The notes: generated by a model not told the origin, from the sequence alone. A stretch of DNA of 64,000 nt from Bryopsis sp. KO-2023 (GCA_030272585.1 BSYQ01000011.1:2666001-2730000), one strand, 5' to 3'; numbered from the stretch's first letter, positions 1 to 10,931 are shown. Program-made: numbers and translations.

Positions 1-2
1 AG

Positions 3-134
3 AGACGAGCAGGAACTGGAGAGGGTTCCTCAGACAGGAGGAGCAGAATGGATATGGGCAGATCAGCAGCCCATGTTGATTGTTACAGGTGTGGCAAGAA
101 AGGCCACTTCGCCGCTGACTGCTCGGAAAACTAA
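3..134 (+). CDS. gag: Gag C-terminus of gypsy element A (partial)
   Basis: The frame is open from the window edge to a TAA at 132-134. It encodes a basic, Arg/Ser-rich stretch and then a CCHC zinc knuckle, C-x2-C-x4-H-x4-C (CYRCGKKGHFAADC), typical of retrotransposon nucleocapsid. The protein ends 42 bp before the first ATG of the following pol frame. Gag packages element RNA in cytoplasmic particles. The N-terminal capsid part and the 5' LTR lie outside the window, so completeness cannot be judged. Confidence 0.8.
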   Translation, partial: RRAGTGEGSSDRRSRMDMGRSAAHVDCYRCGKKGHFAADCSEN

Positions 135-175
135 AGAGGTCAAGGGCTGGAGAGTCCCTTGGCCGGAATGAAAAG

Positions 176-3100
176 GTGAAGGAGGACAGAAGAGGAGTGT
201 GGGAGGGCCGGCGTAGCCACCCACACAAGGAGGCTACCATGGGGAGGGTAGCATCTGTTTCAGGGAAGCAGAACCCGGCAGGTGGTGTGCCTTGTGAAGC
301 CACACCGAAAGGGAAGGTCGGGCGTTTGGAAAACGTTGAATTGGCGGGTACTCTGTTGGAGGCAGAGTCTCCTGCAAGTAGGTCAGTGGATGAATTGGCG
401 GGTACTCTGCTGGAGGCAGAGTCTCCTGCAAGTAGGTCAGTGGATGAATTGGCGGGTACTCTGCTGGAGGCAGAGTCTCCTGCAAGTAGGTCAGTGGATG
501 AATTGGCGGGTACTCTGCTGGAGGCAGAGTCTCCTGCAAGTAGGTCAGTGGATGAATTGGCGGGTACTCTGCTGGAGGCAGAGTCTCCTGCGAGTAGGTC
601 AGTGGATGAATTAGTGGGTGCTGCTGCAGGGGCAGTAGCATCTGCAGGAATTTTGAAGGAGGTTTCCGGGAATGAGGAGGCTGGTCGGTCGAGTGGAACC
701 ACCACCTCTCAGGTCCCTGAGGCAGGAGGTGCAGGGCCAGGCGGGGCCACACCTGACCTGCATGAGTTTTCTGTGCATGTGAGTGCTGACAGTGATCTGA
801 GGGCAGACGCTGCAGACTCGTTTTCAGTGAGAGAGGAATCTGAGCTGGGCAGACCTAATGAAGTTTGCTTTCAAGGACATAGCTTAGATGAACCCCCACT
901 TTTGAAGTTGAGAGGAGTCCATGGGGGGACTCAAGGGATGTTGAAGACCACAGGAACTGTGGCAGGTTGTTTTTCTCGAATATTGATAGATAGTGGGGCA
1001 ACTGACAATTTTGTTTCAAAAGATTGGTTGCTTGAAAATGGCATTCAGACAGAAGCTGCTGAGGTACTGACTGAGGTGCAGTTAGCAGATGGTAAAACCT
1101 CAGAAAAGGTAGAAAAAGAGCTGCAGGCCAGTGTCGAAATGGGCAGGTTTGTATCAGAGGAAAAGATGTATGCCATAACACTAGGGAGGTACGACCTGGT
1201 GTTAGGAATGTCTTGGTTAAGCAAACACAACCCTGTTATAGATTGGCAAAAGAAGTTGTTGGTCTTGCAGACACCTCAGGGAGCAGTCAATCTCAGAATG
1301 CAGACTGGTAGAGTAGAGGATTGCAGTACAGCAGAGTTGGATCTGATGTCTGCAGCAGAGTTCGCACAGGCTGCTCGCAAGGGCAGACCTATGTATTTAC
1401 TTCATTTGAGAGAAGTGGATGTTGAGCATGCAATAAATGGATTAGAAAGTACTGAAGCAGTAAAAGGAAGTTTTGCAGATACAGTCTCAGAGGAAGAAAG
1501 AGAAGCTTTGCAGTTGGAAAAAGAAATCAGAAAAGAGTTTCAGGATTTGTTCAAAGAAGAACTGCCTCAGGAGTTACCTCCTGACAGAGGTGTTAACCAC
1601 AAGATAGAACTTGTGGAAGGGGCAGAACCAGTAAAGAAGGGACTTTACAGGGCTAGTTTTGCAGAAAGAGAAGAACTGAAAAAGCAGTTGGCAGAGTTGC
1701 TGAAACAGGGTTTTATCAGACCTAGCAAGTCACCCTGGGGATCACCAGTTTTATTCGTTCCAAAGAAAAATGGGAAGTTGAGAATGTGTGTCGATTTCAG
1801 GGCACTGAATAAACTGACAGTGAAAAACAGGTATCCTATTCCAAGGATTGAGGAGTTGCTAGATCAGATTCAGGGAGCTCGTTGTTTCAGTAAAATAGAT
1901 CTCTGCTCAGGTTATCATCAAGTGCGGTTGGACCCTGCAGATTCAGAAAAGACGGCCTTCCGCACTAGATATGGGCTTTTTGAATATGTGGTTCTTCCTT
2001 TTGGGCTGACAAATGCCCCTGCCACCTTTATGAACACCATGAACCATGTTCTTCATGATTTCTTGGATATTTTCTGCATAGTTTATTTGGATGACATTTT
2101 GGTTTACAGCAGGAATTGGGCTGAACACAAGGTTCACTTGCAGAAAGTGTTGCAGAGACTGAGGGAACAGAAACTGTATGCTTCAGCTACTAAGTGTGAT
2201 ATCTGCAAGATGCAGGTGGAGTTTTTGGGGCATGAAGTGAGTGCTGCAGGTATACAGGTGTTGCAGAGCAAAGTGCAGATCATCAGGGACTGGCCTCCCT
2301 TAACGTCAGTGAAGGACCTCAGATCCTTCCTTGGCCTGGCAAATTACTACAGAAGGTTCATCAAGGACTTCTCTGCCAGGGCTAAGCCATTGACTGCCTT
2401 GCTGAAGAAGGAAGCAAGCTGGCAATGGACAGAAAGGGAAGCTGCGTCAATGCAGGATATTAAGGAGGCATTGATGTCTGCACCAGTGTTGTTGGTGCCT
2501 GACCCAGGATTGAAGTTTGAAGTCACCACTGATGCTTCAGACTACGCTATTGGAGCAGTCCTTACGCAGGACCATGGGCAGGGTCAGCAGCCTGTGGCTT
2601 ATGAAAGCAGGAAACTGCAACCTGCAGAACTGAATTATGCTACCCATGAGAAGGAGCTCTTGGCCATTGTACATGCACTCAAGGTGTGGAGGCACTATCT
2701 GGATGCTCAGGAATTTGTGGTGCACACTGATCATGCACCACTGAAGTATCTGCAGACTCAGCCTCAGTTGTCCAAGAGGCAGGCAAGGTGGATGGAGACC
2801 TTGCAATCCTTCAAGTTTGAGATTAAGTACAGACCTGGAAGAGATAATGTGGTGGCAGATGCACTAAGCAGGGCCACACATCAGACTGCAAAGGAGCAGC
2901 CTGAAGTTAATGCACAAGCAAGATTGGACCTGACCCAGGGATTTCAGGAGGAGGTCAAGGAGGCCTATCAAAAGGATCCTTTATGCAAGCAATTGATTGA
3001 GGCAAACTACAGACCAGCTCATGTAAAGTGGGATGGTCAGAGGCTTTGGAGAAGGGTTTGCAATGCCTGGAAATGGTGGATACCTGATGCAGACGGGCTC

Positions 3101-4381
3101 AGGGAGAAGTTGCTCCATGACTGCCATGAATCAGCATTGGCAGGACATCTGGGCAGACGAAAAACGCTGGTCAGAGTGCAGGCGCATTACTTCTGGCCAC
3201 GCATTTCAGGCACAGTGCAGAAGTATGTCAAGAATTGCATCCCCTGTCAGAGAAATAAGGCTTCTAATCAGAGGCCTTTGGGTAAGCTGCAGCCTCTGCC
3301 TATTCCTGATGGCAGGTGGTCCAGTGTTTCAATGGATTTTGTAGGCCCTTTGCCTAAAACCAGGAAGGGGTCAGATTATTTGCTTGTGGTAGTGGACAGA
3401 TTCAGTAAGATGTTGCGCTTGATTCCAACCAAACAAACGGTCACTGCAGCAGGTGTTGCAGATTTATTCTTTCAGAATGTAGTTCGTTTCTTTGGGTTGC
3501 CTCAAGAGATTGTTTCGGATAGAGACAGTCGGTTCACTAGTAATTTTTGGAGAGCTCTGTGGAAGAGAGCAAATACTAGATTGGCAATGTCTAGTAGTTA
3601 CCACCCTGAGACAGACGGGCAGACAGAAAGGGCTAACAGAACTGTGCAGGAGATTCTGCGAAGTTATGTTGAGCCTGCAGGTGCAGATTGGGAAGAGCAT
3701 TTGGCTGCTGCAGAGTTTGCTTACAACTCCAGCATCAATGCCACTACAGGGTTCTCTCCCTTTTTCCTCATGTACGGGCAGAATCCCCGAACTCCTGCAA
3801 GTGCTGTAGCAACTACAGCCTGCCCTGCGGTGGATGATTGGTGGACTACTTGGCAGCAAGCTCTGCTTGCTGGCAGAGACAACATTGCTCAAGCTCAGGA
3901 TCGACAACGCCAGGTGGCGGATCAAACCAGGCGGGGAGGGGGCTTTGAGCCAGGCGAAAAAGTTTTTCTGGCAACCAAGGACTTACCCCTACCTGATGTG
4001 CTGAGCAGGAAACTAACTGCAAAGTTCTGTGGGCCATTTGAGGTGGTAGAAAGGCTGTCAGAGGTGGCAGTCAGGTTGAGGCTGCCAGGGCATTGGCGAA
4101 TCCATGATGTGTTTCATGTGTCCAAGCTGAAGCCTGCCTTTATTGATCAGGAGGGCAGTTTTCCAGCCAGGAGGACACATGCACTGCAGCCTGAACCAGA
4201 GCTGGTTGAGGGGCAAGAGGAATACCTGGTGGACAGGATTCTTGCAGAAAGGACTGTCAGAGGCAGGAAGCAGTACCTTGTCAGGTGGCAGGGCTATGAC
4301 CAATCAGAGGATACGTGGGAGCCTGCCAGAAACTTGCGAAACGCACCGGACAAGTTACGTGAGTTTGAGATGAGGAGCTGA
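176..4381 (+). CDS. pol: Pol polyprotein of chromovirus-type Ty3/gypsy element A
   Basis: An uninterrupted 1401-residue polyprotein that matures into protease, reverse transcriptase, RNase H and integrase. Visible in order: an 18-residue repeat x5 (residues 55-144); aspartic protease with DSGA at 272; RT with FVPKKNGKLRMCVDFRALNK and the YLDD catalytic box at 637-640; RNase H starting TTDASDYAIGAV (Asp 786); an integrase HHCC zinc domain near 980-1020; the integrase triad D1054, D1115, E1151 (D-x35-E); and a C-terminal chromodomain at about 1349-1398 (EYLVDRIL...YLVRWQGY...TWEP). All catalytic residues I can see are present, so this copy is potentially active. Gag is in a separate frame upstream. 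The start at 176 is simply the first ATG; the real N-terminus may be fused to Gag by frameshift. A second ORF follows before the LTR. Confidence 0.93.
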   Translation: MKEDRRGVWEGRRSHPHKEATMGRVASVSGKQNPAGGVPCEATPKGKVGRLENVELAGTLLEAESPASRSVDELAGTLLEAESPASRSVDELAGTLLEAESPASRSVDELAGTLLEAESPASRSVDELAGTLLEAESPASRSVDELVGAAAGAVASAGILKEVSGNEEAGRSSGTTTSQVPEAGGAGPGGATPDLHEFSVHVSADSDLRADAADSFSVREESELGRPNEVCFQGHSLDEPPLLKLRGVHGGTQGMLKTTGTVAGCFSRILIDSGATDNFVSKDWLLENGIQTEAAEVLTEVQLADGKTSEKVEKELQASVEMGRFVSEEKMYAITLGRYDLVLGMSWLSKHNPVIDWQKKLLVLQTPQGAVNLRMQTGRVEDCSTAELDLMSAAEFAQAARKGRPMYLLHLREVDVEHAINGLESTEAVKGSFADTVSEEEREALQLEKEIRKEFQDLFKEELPQELPPDRGVNHKIELVEGAEPVKKGLYRASFAEREELKKQLAELLKQGFIRPSKSPWGSPVLFVPKKNGKLRMCVDFRALNKLTVKNRYPIPRIEELLDQIQGARCFSKIDLCSGYHQVRLDPADSEKTAFRTRYGLFEYVVLPFGLTNAPATFMNTMNHVLHDFLDIFCIVYLDDILVYSRNWAEHKVHLQKVLQRLREQKLYASATKCDICKMQVEFLGHEVSAAGIQVLQSKVQIIRDWPPLTSVKDLRSFLGLANYYRRFIKDFSARAKPLTALLKKEASWQWTEREAASMQDIKEALMSAPVLLVPDPGLKFEVTTDASDYAIGAVLTQDHGQGQQPVAYESRKLQPAELNYATHEKELLAIVHALKVWRHYLDAQEFVVHTDHAPLKYLQTQPQLSKRQARWMETLQSFKFEIKYRPGRDNVVADALSRATHQTAKEQPEVNAQARLDLTQGFQEEVKEAYQKDPLCKQLIEANYRPAHVKWDGQRLWRRVCNAWKWWIPDADGLREKLLHDCHESALAGHLGRRKTLVRVQAHYFWPRISGTVQKYVKNCIPCQRNKASNQRPLGKLQPLPIPDGRWSSVSMDFVGPLPKTRKGSDYLLVVVDRFSKMLRLIPTKQTVTAAGVADLFFQNVVRFFGLPQEIVSDRDSRFTSNFWRALWKRANTRLAMSSSYHPETDGQTERANRTVQEILRSYVEPAGADWEEHLAAAEFAYNSSINATTGFSPFFLMYGQNPRTPASAVATTACPAVDDWWTTWQQALLAGRDNIAQAQDRQRQVADQTRRGGGFEPGEKVFLATKDLPLPDVLSRKLTAKFCGPFEVVERLSEVAVRLRLPGHWRIHDVFHVSKLKPAFIDQEGSFPARRTHALQPEPELVEGQEEYLVDRILAERTVRGRKQYLVRWQGYDQSEDTWEPARNLRNAPDKLREFEMRS
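338..607 (+). repeat. 5 x 54 bp in-frame tandem repeat in pol A
   Basis: Five head-to-tail units start at 338, 392, 446, 500 and 554. Each encodes an 18-residue acidic unit beginning ELAGTLLEAESPAS. Units differ by one or two bases, pointing to recent expansion. They lie upstream of the protease in a region of no known function. Confidence 0.95.
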
Positions 4382-4576
4382 AAGGACTTGGCCAAGCAGA
4401 GGTGACAGGTTGATACCTCTGACAGACTGAATCAACCCCGACAGAAACGGAAATAGGAGTGCAGTATACTGCAGCAGGAAACTGTCTAGCAAGTTACGTG
4501 CGCAGAGCAGGAAGAGAGAAAGAGGAGCCTATCGTTCGAAAAAAAAAAAAAAAAAAAAAAAAAGGAAGGAGTCAAC
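4382..4576. other. Pol-ORFX1 spacer with A25 run
   Basis: This short spacer contains a run of 25 A at 4539-4563, ending 13 bp before the ATG of the next ORF. The run could be a captured poly(A) tail, which would fit capture of the downstream ORF by retroposition, or simple slippage. No promoter motif is clear. Confidence 0.6.
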
Positions 4577-5437
4577 ATGGAACCAGCAAACCAGGCCGCC
4601 CTTATCGTCTCAACCCCCGCTAGCAGCAGTGAACCAGCAGAGACTGCCCCTGTGGTTATCCCTGCGGCAGCGGTGGAGAAAGCCGACGTGATCGAGGGGG
4701 CAGATGAGGTTGTGGCGTTTGAGGAGGCGGTGCAGGTCCTGCGGAAGAGGGCAGTCGACGTTGCGGAGTTGGAAAGGCTGAGGAGCAAGTGTCAAAAGGT
4801 GGAGCAGGAGAAGTGGAAGCTGCAAGGGTCTCTGAGTGCTGCCGAGAGTGAGCTGAAAGCGTGGCGAGAGTGGGCGAAGAAAATGCCGGTAACGCGGTTG
4901 GAGTCCGAAGAGGAGTTGTCCTTCGGCTTCCTGGACACAGGGCTCCCTGAACCAGAAAAACCTGCAGCAGACCAAAAGAGTGAGATGGAGACGGCGCTGA
5001 AAGAAACGGGACGTGGCTGTTCGCTTTGCTTCAAGACGGCGAGGTCTCTTGGGGCACCAGTGCGGGAGCTTCCATGTGGGAAGCACCGGGTATGCTGCAG
5101 GGACCTCTGTGTCCAGAGACTCTGGTACGCGCCAGACGTAACGGTGGAGAGGACGAACCCAGACGGGAGCTTGGAGGTGGTTGGACGACTCAGCGGAACG
5201 CGAAAGGGGGTCTCGGTGGATGCGACGAAAGAGTGCGGGCTGTGCAAGCTGCGGGAGCACACGGTCATGGCGCCGAGGGTGCTGACGTCTTTGCGGATTG
5301 CGGTCATCAGTCCACCCCTGCCAACGCAGCCAGCCTCCCCGGGACGAACCAATCGTGACTGCGTGCCGCTTCGAGAGATCCGCTGGAGTGTGCCCGCGCT
5401 TGCGCCAAAGAGGGGCTTGAAACGTCCGGCGACCTGA
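4577..5437 (+). CDS. Extra 3' ORF of element A (ORF-X1), coiled coil plus RING-like Cys/His cluster
   Basis: A 286-residue protein between pol and the 3' LTR, same strand as pol. The N-terminal part is Ala/Val/Glu-rich. Residues about 45-105 are Leu/Glu/Lys/Arg-rich and look like a coiled coil. The C-terminal half has C148-x2-C151-x15-C167-x2-H170-x2-C173 and a distal C220-x2-C223. The same cluster recurs in ORFs at 6709-8458 and 12946-13788, each downstream of a different gypsy pol, so this is a conserved accessory ORF. The spacing resembles RING-type cross-brace fingers, but here the sixth ligand is unclear (Asp at 176, Cys at 178). Biochemical function is unknown; a zinc-binding regulator or ubiquitin ligase is only a hypothesis. 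Confidence 0.7.
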   Translation: MEPANQAALIVSTPASSSEPAETAPVVIPAAAVEKADVIEGADEVVAFEEAVQVLRKRAVDVAELERLRSKCQKVEQEKWKLQGSLSAAESELKAWREWAKKMPVTRLESEEELSFGFLDTGLPEPEKPAADQKSEMETALKETGRGCSLCFKTARSLGAPVRELPCGKHRVCCRDLCVQRLWYAPDVTVERTNPDGSLEVVGRLSGTRKGVSVDATKECGLCKLREHTVMAPRVLTSLRIAVISPPLPTQPASPGRTNRDCVPLREIRWSVPALAPKRGLKRPAT

Positions 5438-5498
5438 GGCAGGAATCGACAGGAGGTGTGATCATGGGAGTTGTGACAGGATTTGAATGTGGTTTGCT

Positions 5499-5640
5499 CA
5501 GTGTGTTGGAAGTGGAATTTTTCAGGCAGGGTTAAACCCTTAGGGCTGTCCAGTTTCTGGTGATCAGTGTGTTGGAAGTGGAATTTTTCAGGCAGGGTTA
5601 AACCCTTAGGGCTGTCCAGTTTCTGGTGATCAGTGTGTTG
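5499..5640 (+). repeat. 66 bp tandem duplication
   Basis: A 66 bp unit begins at 5499 and again at 5565, and a third partial copy begins at 5631. It lies in the non-coding stretch between ORF-X1 and the LTR of element A. The copies are essentially identical. Confidence 0.9.
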
Positions 5641-6448
5641 GAGGTGGACAAGGATTTCTTTTGCAGTTTCTGATCAGGTTGAGATGAAAACTCTGAAGTT
5701 TGCAACCTGTTTTTGGTTATAAAAATGGTTCACCTGTTGATACATTGCAAGTCCAGCAGGGGTAAGATGTTATTGCTAGAGAATTCCATGTTTGCAATCT
5801 GAAATAAGAGTGACTGAATTAGCAAAAGGGGGAGTAAAGAATTGCATGGTGACCTTTGAAGGAAGTCCAGTCAAATGGATTTTTATCTTTGTGAGGTTGG
5901 TATTTGTTGCCACTGGAGTATGGCTGATTAAAAGGGCAGATACAACAACCTGCATAGGAGTTTTTATTTTAGTTTTGAATGTGGAAATTGGTTGGCAAAT
6001 CAGTGGCAGAATTACAACACTTGAGGGGTTGAAGAATGAGAAATTTGGGTTCTATGTTAGACTACAGATGGAGTGCAGTGTTTGCTTGAAAGGAGGACTC
6101 TGATTTCTATATTACAGGTCCATGGATAGTTTGTTGTGCTGAAACATTTTTGTGGGGAATTTGGTCCCTGTGAAAGTTATGGTTGTGTCAGAGTTAGCAA
6201 TTTCCAGTGGCAGGACTTGGGATGATTACATTCATTTTTGGACTTGATTATCAGTGACTGAAATCTGAAAGATGTTTTATTTTAATTCAATACATTGGGT
6301 TTGGTCTGAGTTGCAGATATGAGTTTTCATTGGCAGAAGTGTGGACTGGAAGTTATTCACTGATATGGGTTTTCCTTAGCACTTACAGTCTTGGGGTTTT
6401 TCCTTTCTAAGTTGCAGTAGGGGCTACTGCAGTTCAGGTGGGGAGGAA
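5641..6448 (+). other. Non-coding 3' region of element A with polypurine tract
   Basis: AT-rich sequence with no supported gene; the 103-codon frame at 5792-6103 shows no recognisable domain. The last bases, about 6435-6448, are purine-rich (GGTGGGGAGGAA) and immediately precede a TG, as expected for the plus-strand primer just upstream of a 3' LTR. Confidence 0.5.
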
Positions 6449-6708
6449 TGTAGTGAATCGCCTGATTCAGAGCCTGCTGGGCCCTGAATCAGGAGATCTG
6501 ACTGTAGGTTGGCGAGCTGGCAGCTCAGCAGGTGTCCCTGCTGAACTGGCAGCTCAGAACATTCTGTGATCTGACCTGATACAGTGATGGGTTCACTGTG
6601 TCAGCTCAGTAGTTGTCTGATCAGGGGATCAGGTCTTGTCAGAGGTGCTGCAGCAGGGTATTTGAGCAGCGCCTCTAGGGTATTGGTACACTTGGTTTTA
6701 ACCTAGCT
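6449..6708 (+). mobile_element. Putative 3' LTR of element A (right end uncertain)
   Basis: It starts with TG directly after a purine tract. An internal inverted repeat (CCTGATTCAG ... CTGAATCAGG) lies near the start. The right boundary cannot be fixed because element B's last ORF begins at once, and the other LTR is outside the window. The call rests on position and on the PPT/TG junction only. Confidence 0.45.
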
Positions 6709-8458
6709 TTAACCTTGTTTGGAGTGCTTTGCACCTTGGTCTCCCTTTGTTTCACCTTCAGCTTGGCTGGCAGACTTGCAGAGTCGCAAGCCGTTGCACT
6801 GCCGCTTCACACACATATGGCAGTGTGGCAACTTCTCGTGCTCAGCCGGGAACGGAGGGATTTCTTCGAACGTCGAGCGTGTCAGCTTCAACATATGGGC
6901 AGGTAGAGAGAATGGGGAGACGGTGGCAATGGACTTGTTGTCCACTTCGGCGACTTTTTGCACCGCGGTAACGATGCGCCCCAGCATCGAGTATGCCAAC
7001 CAGTGAGCATCACACACAAGGTGATACCCACAAGGAAGGACGGAATACTTCTTCTGCGTCAGCCGCTGAGCACTTGCTTGCATTGGGCTTCTCCCGCACC
7101 AAATGCACATGGGCAACTCGTGAAAGTGCCGGTTGCCGCGGTAATTTTGCAAGGCTCGGTCCCTGGGGTTAGTATATTGGACCTTCGGCCATTTCTCTGA
7201 CGCAGTGATGGGGTTGCAAGCCTCCTCGATATCCTCCCGTGACAGGTTCACTTCGCTGGGTGCAGCATCCACTTTGTCCTGAGCAGCCGCCCTTAACCTT
7301 CTAAGCTTAACCTTTTCTCGGAAAGCCCGAAGTGCTGCTTCTGTTGGAGCTAACTCGAACGGTGGATGGACCGCACGCTGAACCTCTGTCACCTGGCTTG
7401 GCCCTTCATCATTCCTGATTTCCCCGTCCTCCAGTTCAGAACTAGGACCCTCGAGCCTAGGAGGTGGACTACCGAAGTCAAGTTCTTCGTTAAAATCCAA
7501 GTCCAAAAGCTCCTCCTCTCTCATGTCGAAGAGGTCCTCCCCCGGTGCTATTGCGGTAGCCTCATCCCCGGGAGTCTGAACTGTTGGTGCTGGTTGTGAG
7601 GGGGCTGGAGTTTTTACTGCGGCAGCCTTTAACTTGAGTAACAAGTTGGCTCTTGCTGCATCTCCAGGCCTACGATCCCTCGGTGGCTCACCACCTTCAT
7701 CGTCACCGTCCTCTCGCCTTCTCTTTCCGTGTGGATCTTCATCCCTACACGGCGAGCTTGGGCGTTTGTTTTTCCCTTTCCCCTTGCCCTTGCTTGAGCC
7801 TCCCGCATCATCGTCCTTGGACGGTTCCAGATCAAGTGTTGCGTTTGACAACAGAACTTGGACTTGGCGATCCAGTTCTTCCCGCACCCGTGGTGCTGGC
7901 ACCGCCGGGTTCAAACGCAGCATCTTGTCCGTTGTTTCGCTCTGCACTTGTAATTTTTCAGAGCCGTCTCTGAGGGACTCTCCCAGCAAATCGATCTGCA
8001 GCTCTTGTTCTGCCAATTCCTTCTTAAGGTTGTTGGCTGCTGCATTCCACGCGGTTGCTACAGCTTGCTGCAGCGTTTCCTCTACCGCGGTAAATCGATC
8101 CACTATCCCCCCGAGAGCTTGTTTGCGGAGGTCGTTCTCACGATGGTTAGCCATCATGTGAGATTGGAACCGCTGCTTCTTCAGCTTCATGGCTTCCAAT
8201 TTTTTCCTCCAAGACCTTAGTCTTGTCCTCCGCTTCTTTCTTTTCCGCCTCCGCCTTTTCCTTGGCTTTCTCCGCTGCCTCCTTCGCAGCCTCAGCTGCT
8301 TTCGTCCGGTCACTCAACTCTGAGAGCTGCCGGGTTAAGGCCTCATTGTTCTGCAGCACTTCCTCTGCGGTCGTAACAAAGTGCTGCAGCTCCTCTTCTT
8401 TTTGAGCTACCTCCGCCTCCAACCTCGCAATAATTGCGGCGGGTGTGTCGGCAGCCAT
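6709..8458 (-). CDS. Extra 3' ORF of element B (ORF-X2), coiled coil plus RING-like cluster, one frameshift
   Basis: The likely start is the ATG at 8456-8458. It opens a charged Ala/Glu/Lys coiled coil that runs out of frame just after an A6 run (8200-8205 on the minus strand). A +1 shift there joins it to the long frame ending at 6709, giving a protein of roughly 580 residues. Downstream are a basic/acidic low-complexity region with a possible nuclear signal, then the cluster. In the 534-residue frame numbering this is C403-x2-C406-x21-C428-x2-H431-x2-C434-x2-H437-W, with C498-x2-C501 distal. The order C-C-C-H-C-H-C-C fits a RING-like cross-brace, with a long last loop. It lies downstream of element B's pol on the same strand. 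The frameshift may be an inactivating indel or programmed. Function is unknown. Confidence 0.68.
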
Positions 8459-8908
8459 TATGTTTGTCGGAAAGAAAGAAATAAACAACGGTTTGTGCGT
8501 CTTTAGACTCTTTTTCACTCAGGAGCTCGCTCCGTTCACACAAACACTGGGGCAAAATGGTTCGAGGGCTGCGCTTATAAGGCTGGGTGACTCGTACACT
8601 TTCCTCGTTGGGTTATTGGGGTGAGACACCAACGTTTCGCTCGGTTGGCGTCTCGTCAAGACCACCTCAACACGTCACTTGATAGGGGTTTTCTCGGAAC
8701 AACCACACTATCTCGAATGTGACATCGTTTGCCCGGTTTCTAAAGTACTACTGAAGCTACACTTACTGCGCCAGCCAAATAACTTAGGCACCTAACGCAC
8801 TAAAGTTAAAGAGTTGGTTTGAAAGTCGACAGAGTTTTTCTAAGGTATCCTTTTTCGCGCCCCCTTGCTATAAGGAGTTCCACCTTAGCCATCAAACACT
8901 CTGTTTCC
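8459..8908 (-). promoter_or_regulatory. Spacer between pol B and ORF-X2 with TATA-like box
   Basis: A non-coding stretch of 450 bp. On the minus strand CCTTATAAGC at 8573-8582 is TATA-like and lies about 117 bp upstream of the ORF-X2 ATG. This would let ORF-X2 be transcribed separately from gag-pol. It is a motif match only. Confidence 0.35.
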
Positions 8909-10806
8909 CTATTCTCTTCCTTTCTGCAACTCTTTTCTTTCTTTCTCTTTAAATGCGCGAAGTATATCTGGTGCGTTAACCAGATTAGCTTCAGGTTCCC
9001 AAGTAGCGTCAAGTAGATCATACCCTTTCCACAGCACTAGGTATTCGCGATTGCGTTTACCCCTAGCCCTTAGGATATTTTCGACCTCATACTCTACTTC
9101 GCTACCAATCAACTCTCCTTCTGGAGGTTGTATCTGCCTGCTGTTATCACTCGAGGCGTGATAACGCTTGAACTTAGAAACATGAAACACTGGGTGAATG
9201 AGCCATGTTTCCGGAAGTTGAACTCTGTAAGCCACCTTTGATATTTTCTCCACAATTTCAAAGGGACCCACAAATCGACGGCGCAGTTTGGGACTCACTT
9301 TGTTCAAAGCAGCCAACGGAATAAAACGGCTTTTTATCAGGACTTTATCCCCTTTCTCAAAAGCAATATCTTTCCTCTTCTTGTTTGCACTTACACACAT
9401 TCTGTGTTGTGCTCTAGAGTAATATGCTTTTGCGGTATCTAAGTCCTGTGCCATCCGTGCTACCATAGTCTTAACTGCTTCCACTTGAAATTGCGTTGCC
9501 GTCCCACCAATGTTTGGTGTTTCTGGATGGTACCCATACATTAAATATGCAGGTGCGTACCCAGTACTCGCATTCACTGCATTGTTTGCTGCAAACTCTG
9601 CTGTAGGTAAATACTCAACCCACTTGTGGGGATACCTCTCAGCATATGGCCTTAGAAAATTTTCCAGCGTACGTATGGTAACCTCACTCTGCCCATCCGT
9701 CTGAGGGTGGTAAGCTGTACTCATACGAATCTCTGTACCCAGAGCTTTAAAAAGCGTCTGCCAGAATTTACTGGTAAAGCGAGGGTCTCTATCAGACACA
9801 ATCACTTTAGGTAGGCCATGGTTGCGGTAAACATGTTCGATAAAAAGTTGGGCGTATCCTGCAGCGGTAATCTCTTTAGTACATGGGGCGAAATGCACAA
9901 ACTTGGTAAGTCTATCGACAAAGACAGCTACAGCACTAAACCCATTGGATGCTGGTAGATCTGTCACCAAGTCAGTGGTAATCTGCTCCCACTTCCGCTC
10001 AGGTATTGGCAAGGGTTGAAGTAAGCCCATAGGCTTCTGTGTGTCAGCCTTTATTTGTTGGCACACAGGGCATTCGCGTACAAACGCCTTCAACTCATTC
10101 ATCCACCCTTTCCACCAATATCGCCGCGCTAGGATTTCTCCTGTTCGCGCTGGTCCTGTATGGCCTGCTGAAGGTGTCTCATGGCACTCCTTCATGATCT
10201 TATTACGCTGGCCTTTAGGAACCACCACTTTCTCGACTAATCCTCTTTTTGGGACCGTCCAAAGTATTCCCTCTCTGAGGAAATATCCCTCAACTTCCTC
10301 ACCACTCTCAAGCTTTCGCAATATCTTCACCAAGGAGTTATCAGCTTGGAGGGCTTGTTTCCACTCGTCTTGGCTTGCTTGATGCACTTGCCAAGTGGAA
10401 ATATTCATCGCAGTTTCCACGGGCTTAGGAACACTGCGGGAGAGAGCATCTGCTAACACATTAGCCTTGCCTTTTATGTAGGAGATCTTGGGGTTGATCG
10501 AAGTCAGGTACCCCGCCTCAAGCCATCTTGCTTTGGTTCTAGAAAGGTTCCTCTGCGATAGAATATGCGTCAGAGGTTGGTGGTCAGTGAACACTGTTAC
10601 TCCACCCGCACAACCTTCTAGATAATGCCTCCACTGCACCATCGCATAACATATTGCACACAACTCTTTGTCGTATGGTGCATAGTTAAGCTCAGCAGGC
10701 TTGAATCTACGTGAGAGATAAGCTATTGGCTGTAGCCCCTCTCCGTGATCCTGTGTTAACACGGCACCGATGGCCTCATTCGACGCATCAGTGATCACAG
10801 TGTAAG
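8909..10806 (-). pseudogene. pol: 5'-truncated gypsy pol B: RNase H, integrase, chromodomain
   Basis: The supported part starts at RNase H (YTVITDASNEAIGAVLTQ) and reads without stops through a connection domain, an integrase zinc domain (HETPSAGHTG ... CPVCQQ), the core (TTDLVTDLP, VSDRDPRFTS, PQTDGQSE) and a C-terminal chromodomain (EYEVENILRAR ... YLVLWKGYD). Protease, RT and gag are missing. Upstream the frame continues into sequence related to an LTR, so an internal deletion has joined the LTR to RNase H. The element cannot replicate by itself. Closest relative in this window is pol C. Confidence 0.88.
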
Positions 10807-10931
10807 GCAGTGTGATAGTGAAGCTTGTGGGTGGCGCAATAGTGGTTGGCTGTGTTGGTTGGATTCGTGATAACTTGCTGGCTAACGCAAGTATACTTGT
10901 GGGGTTTGTTGGTTTAGACAACTCTCTAGCT
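10807..10931 (-). other. Deletion-junction segment of element B
   Basis: This joins the recognisable LTR block to RNase H. It reads open in the pol frame (Thr/Pro/Ser/Ala-rich) but shows no domain, and it is not shared with the related LTR at 27932-28214. Confidence 0.4.

Noticed and set aside
5792..6103. 103-codon open frame with hydrophobic segment
   Set aside because: No conserved motif and no counterpart in other elements; it lies in the non-coding 3' region of an LTR element.
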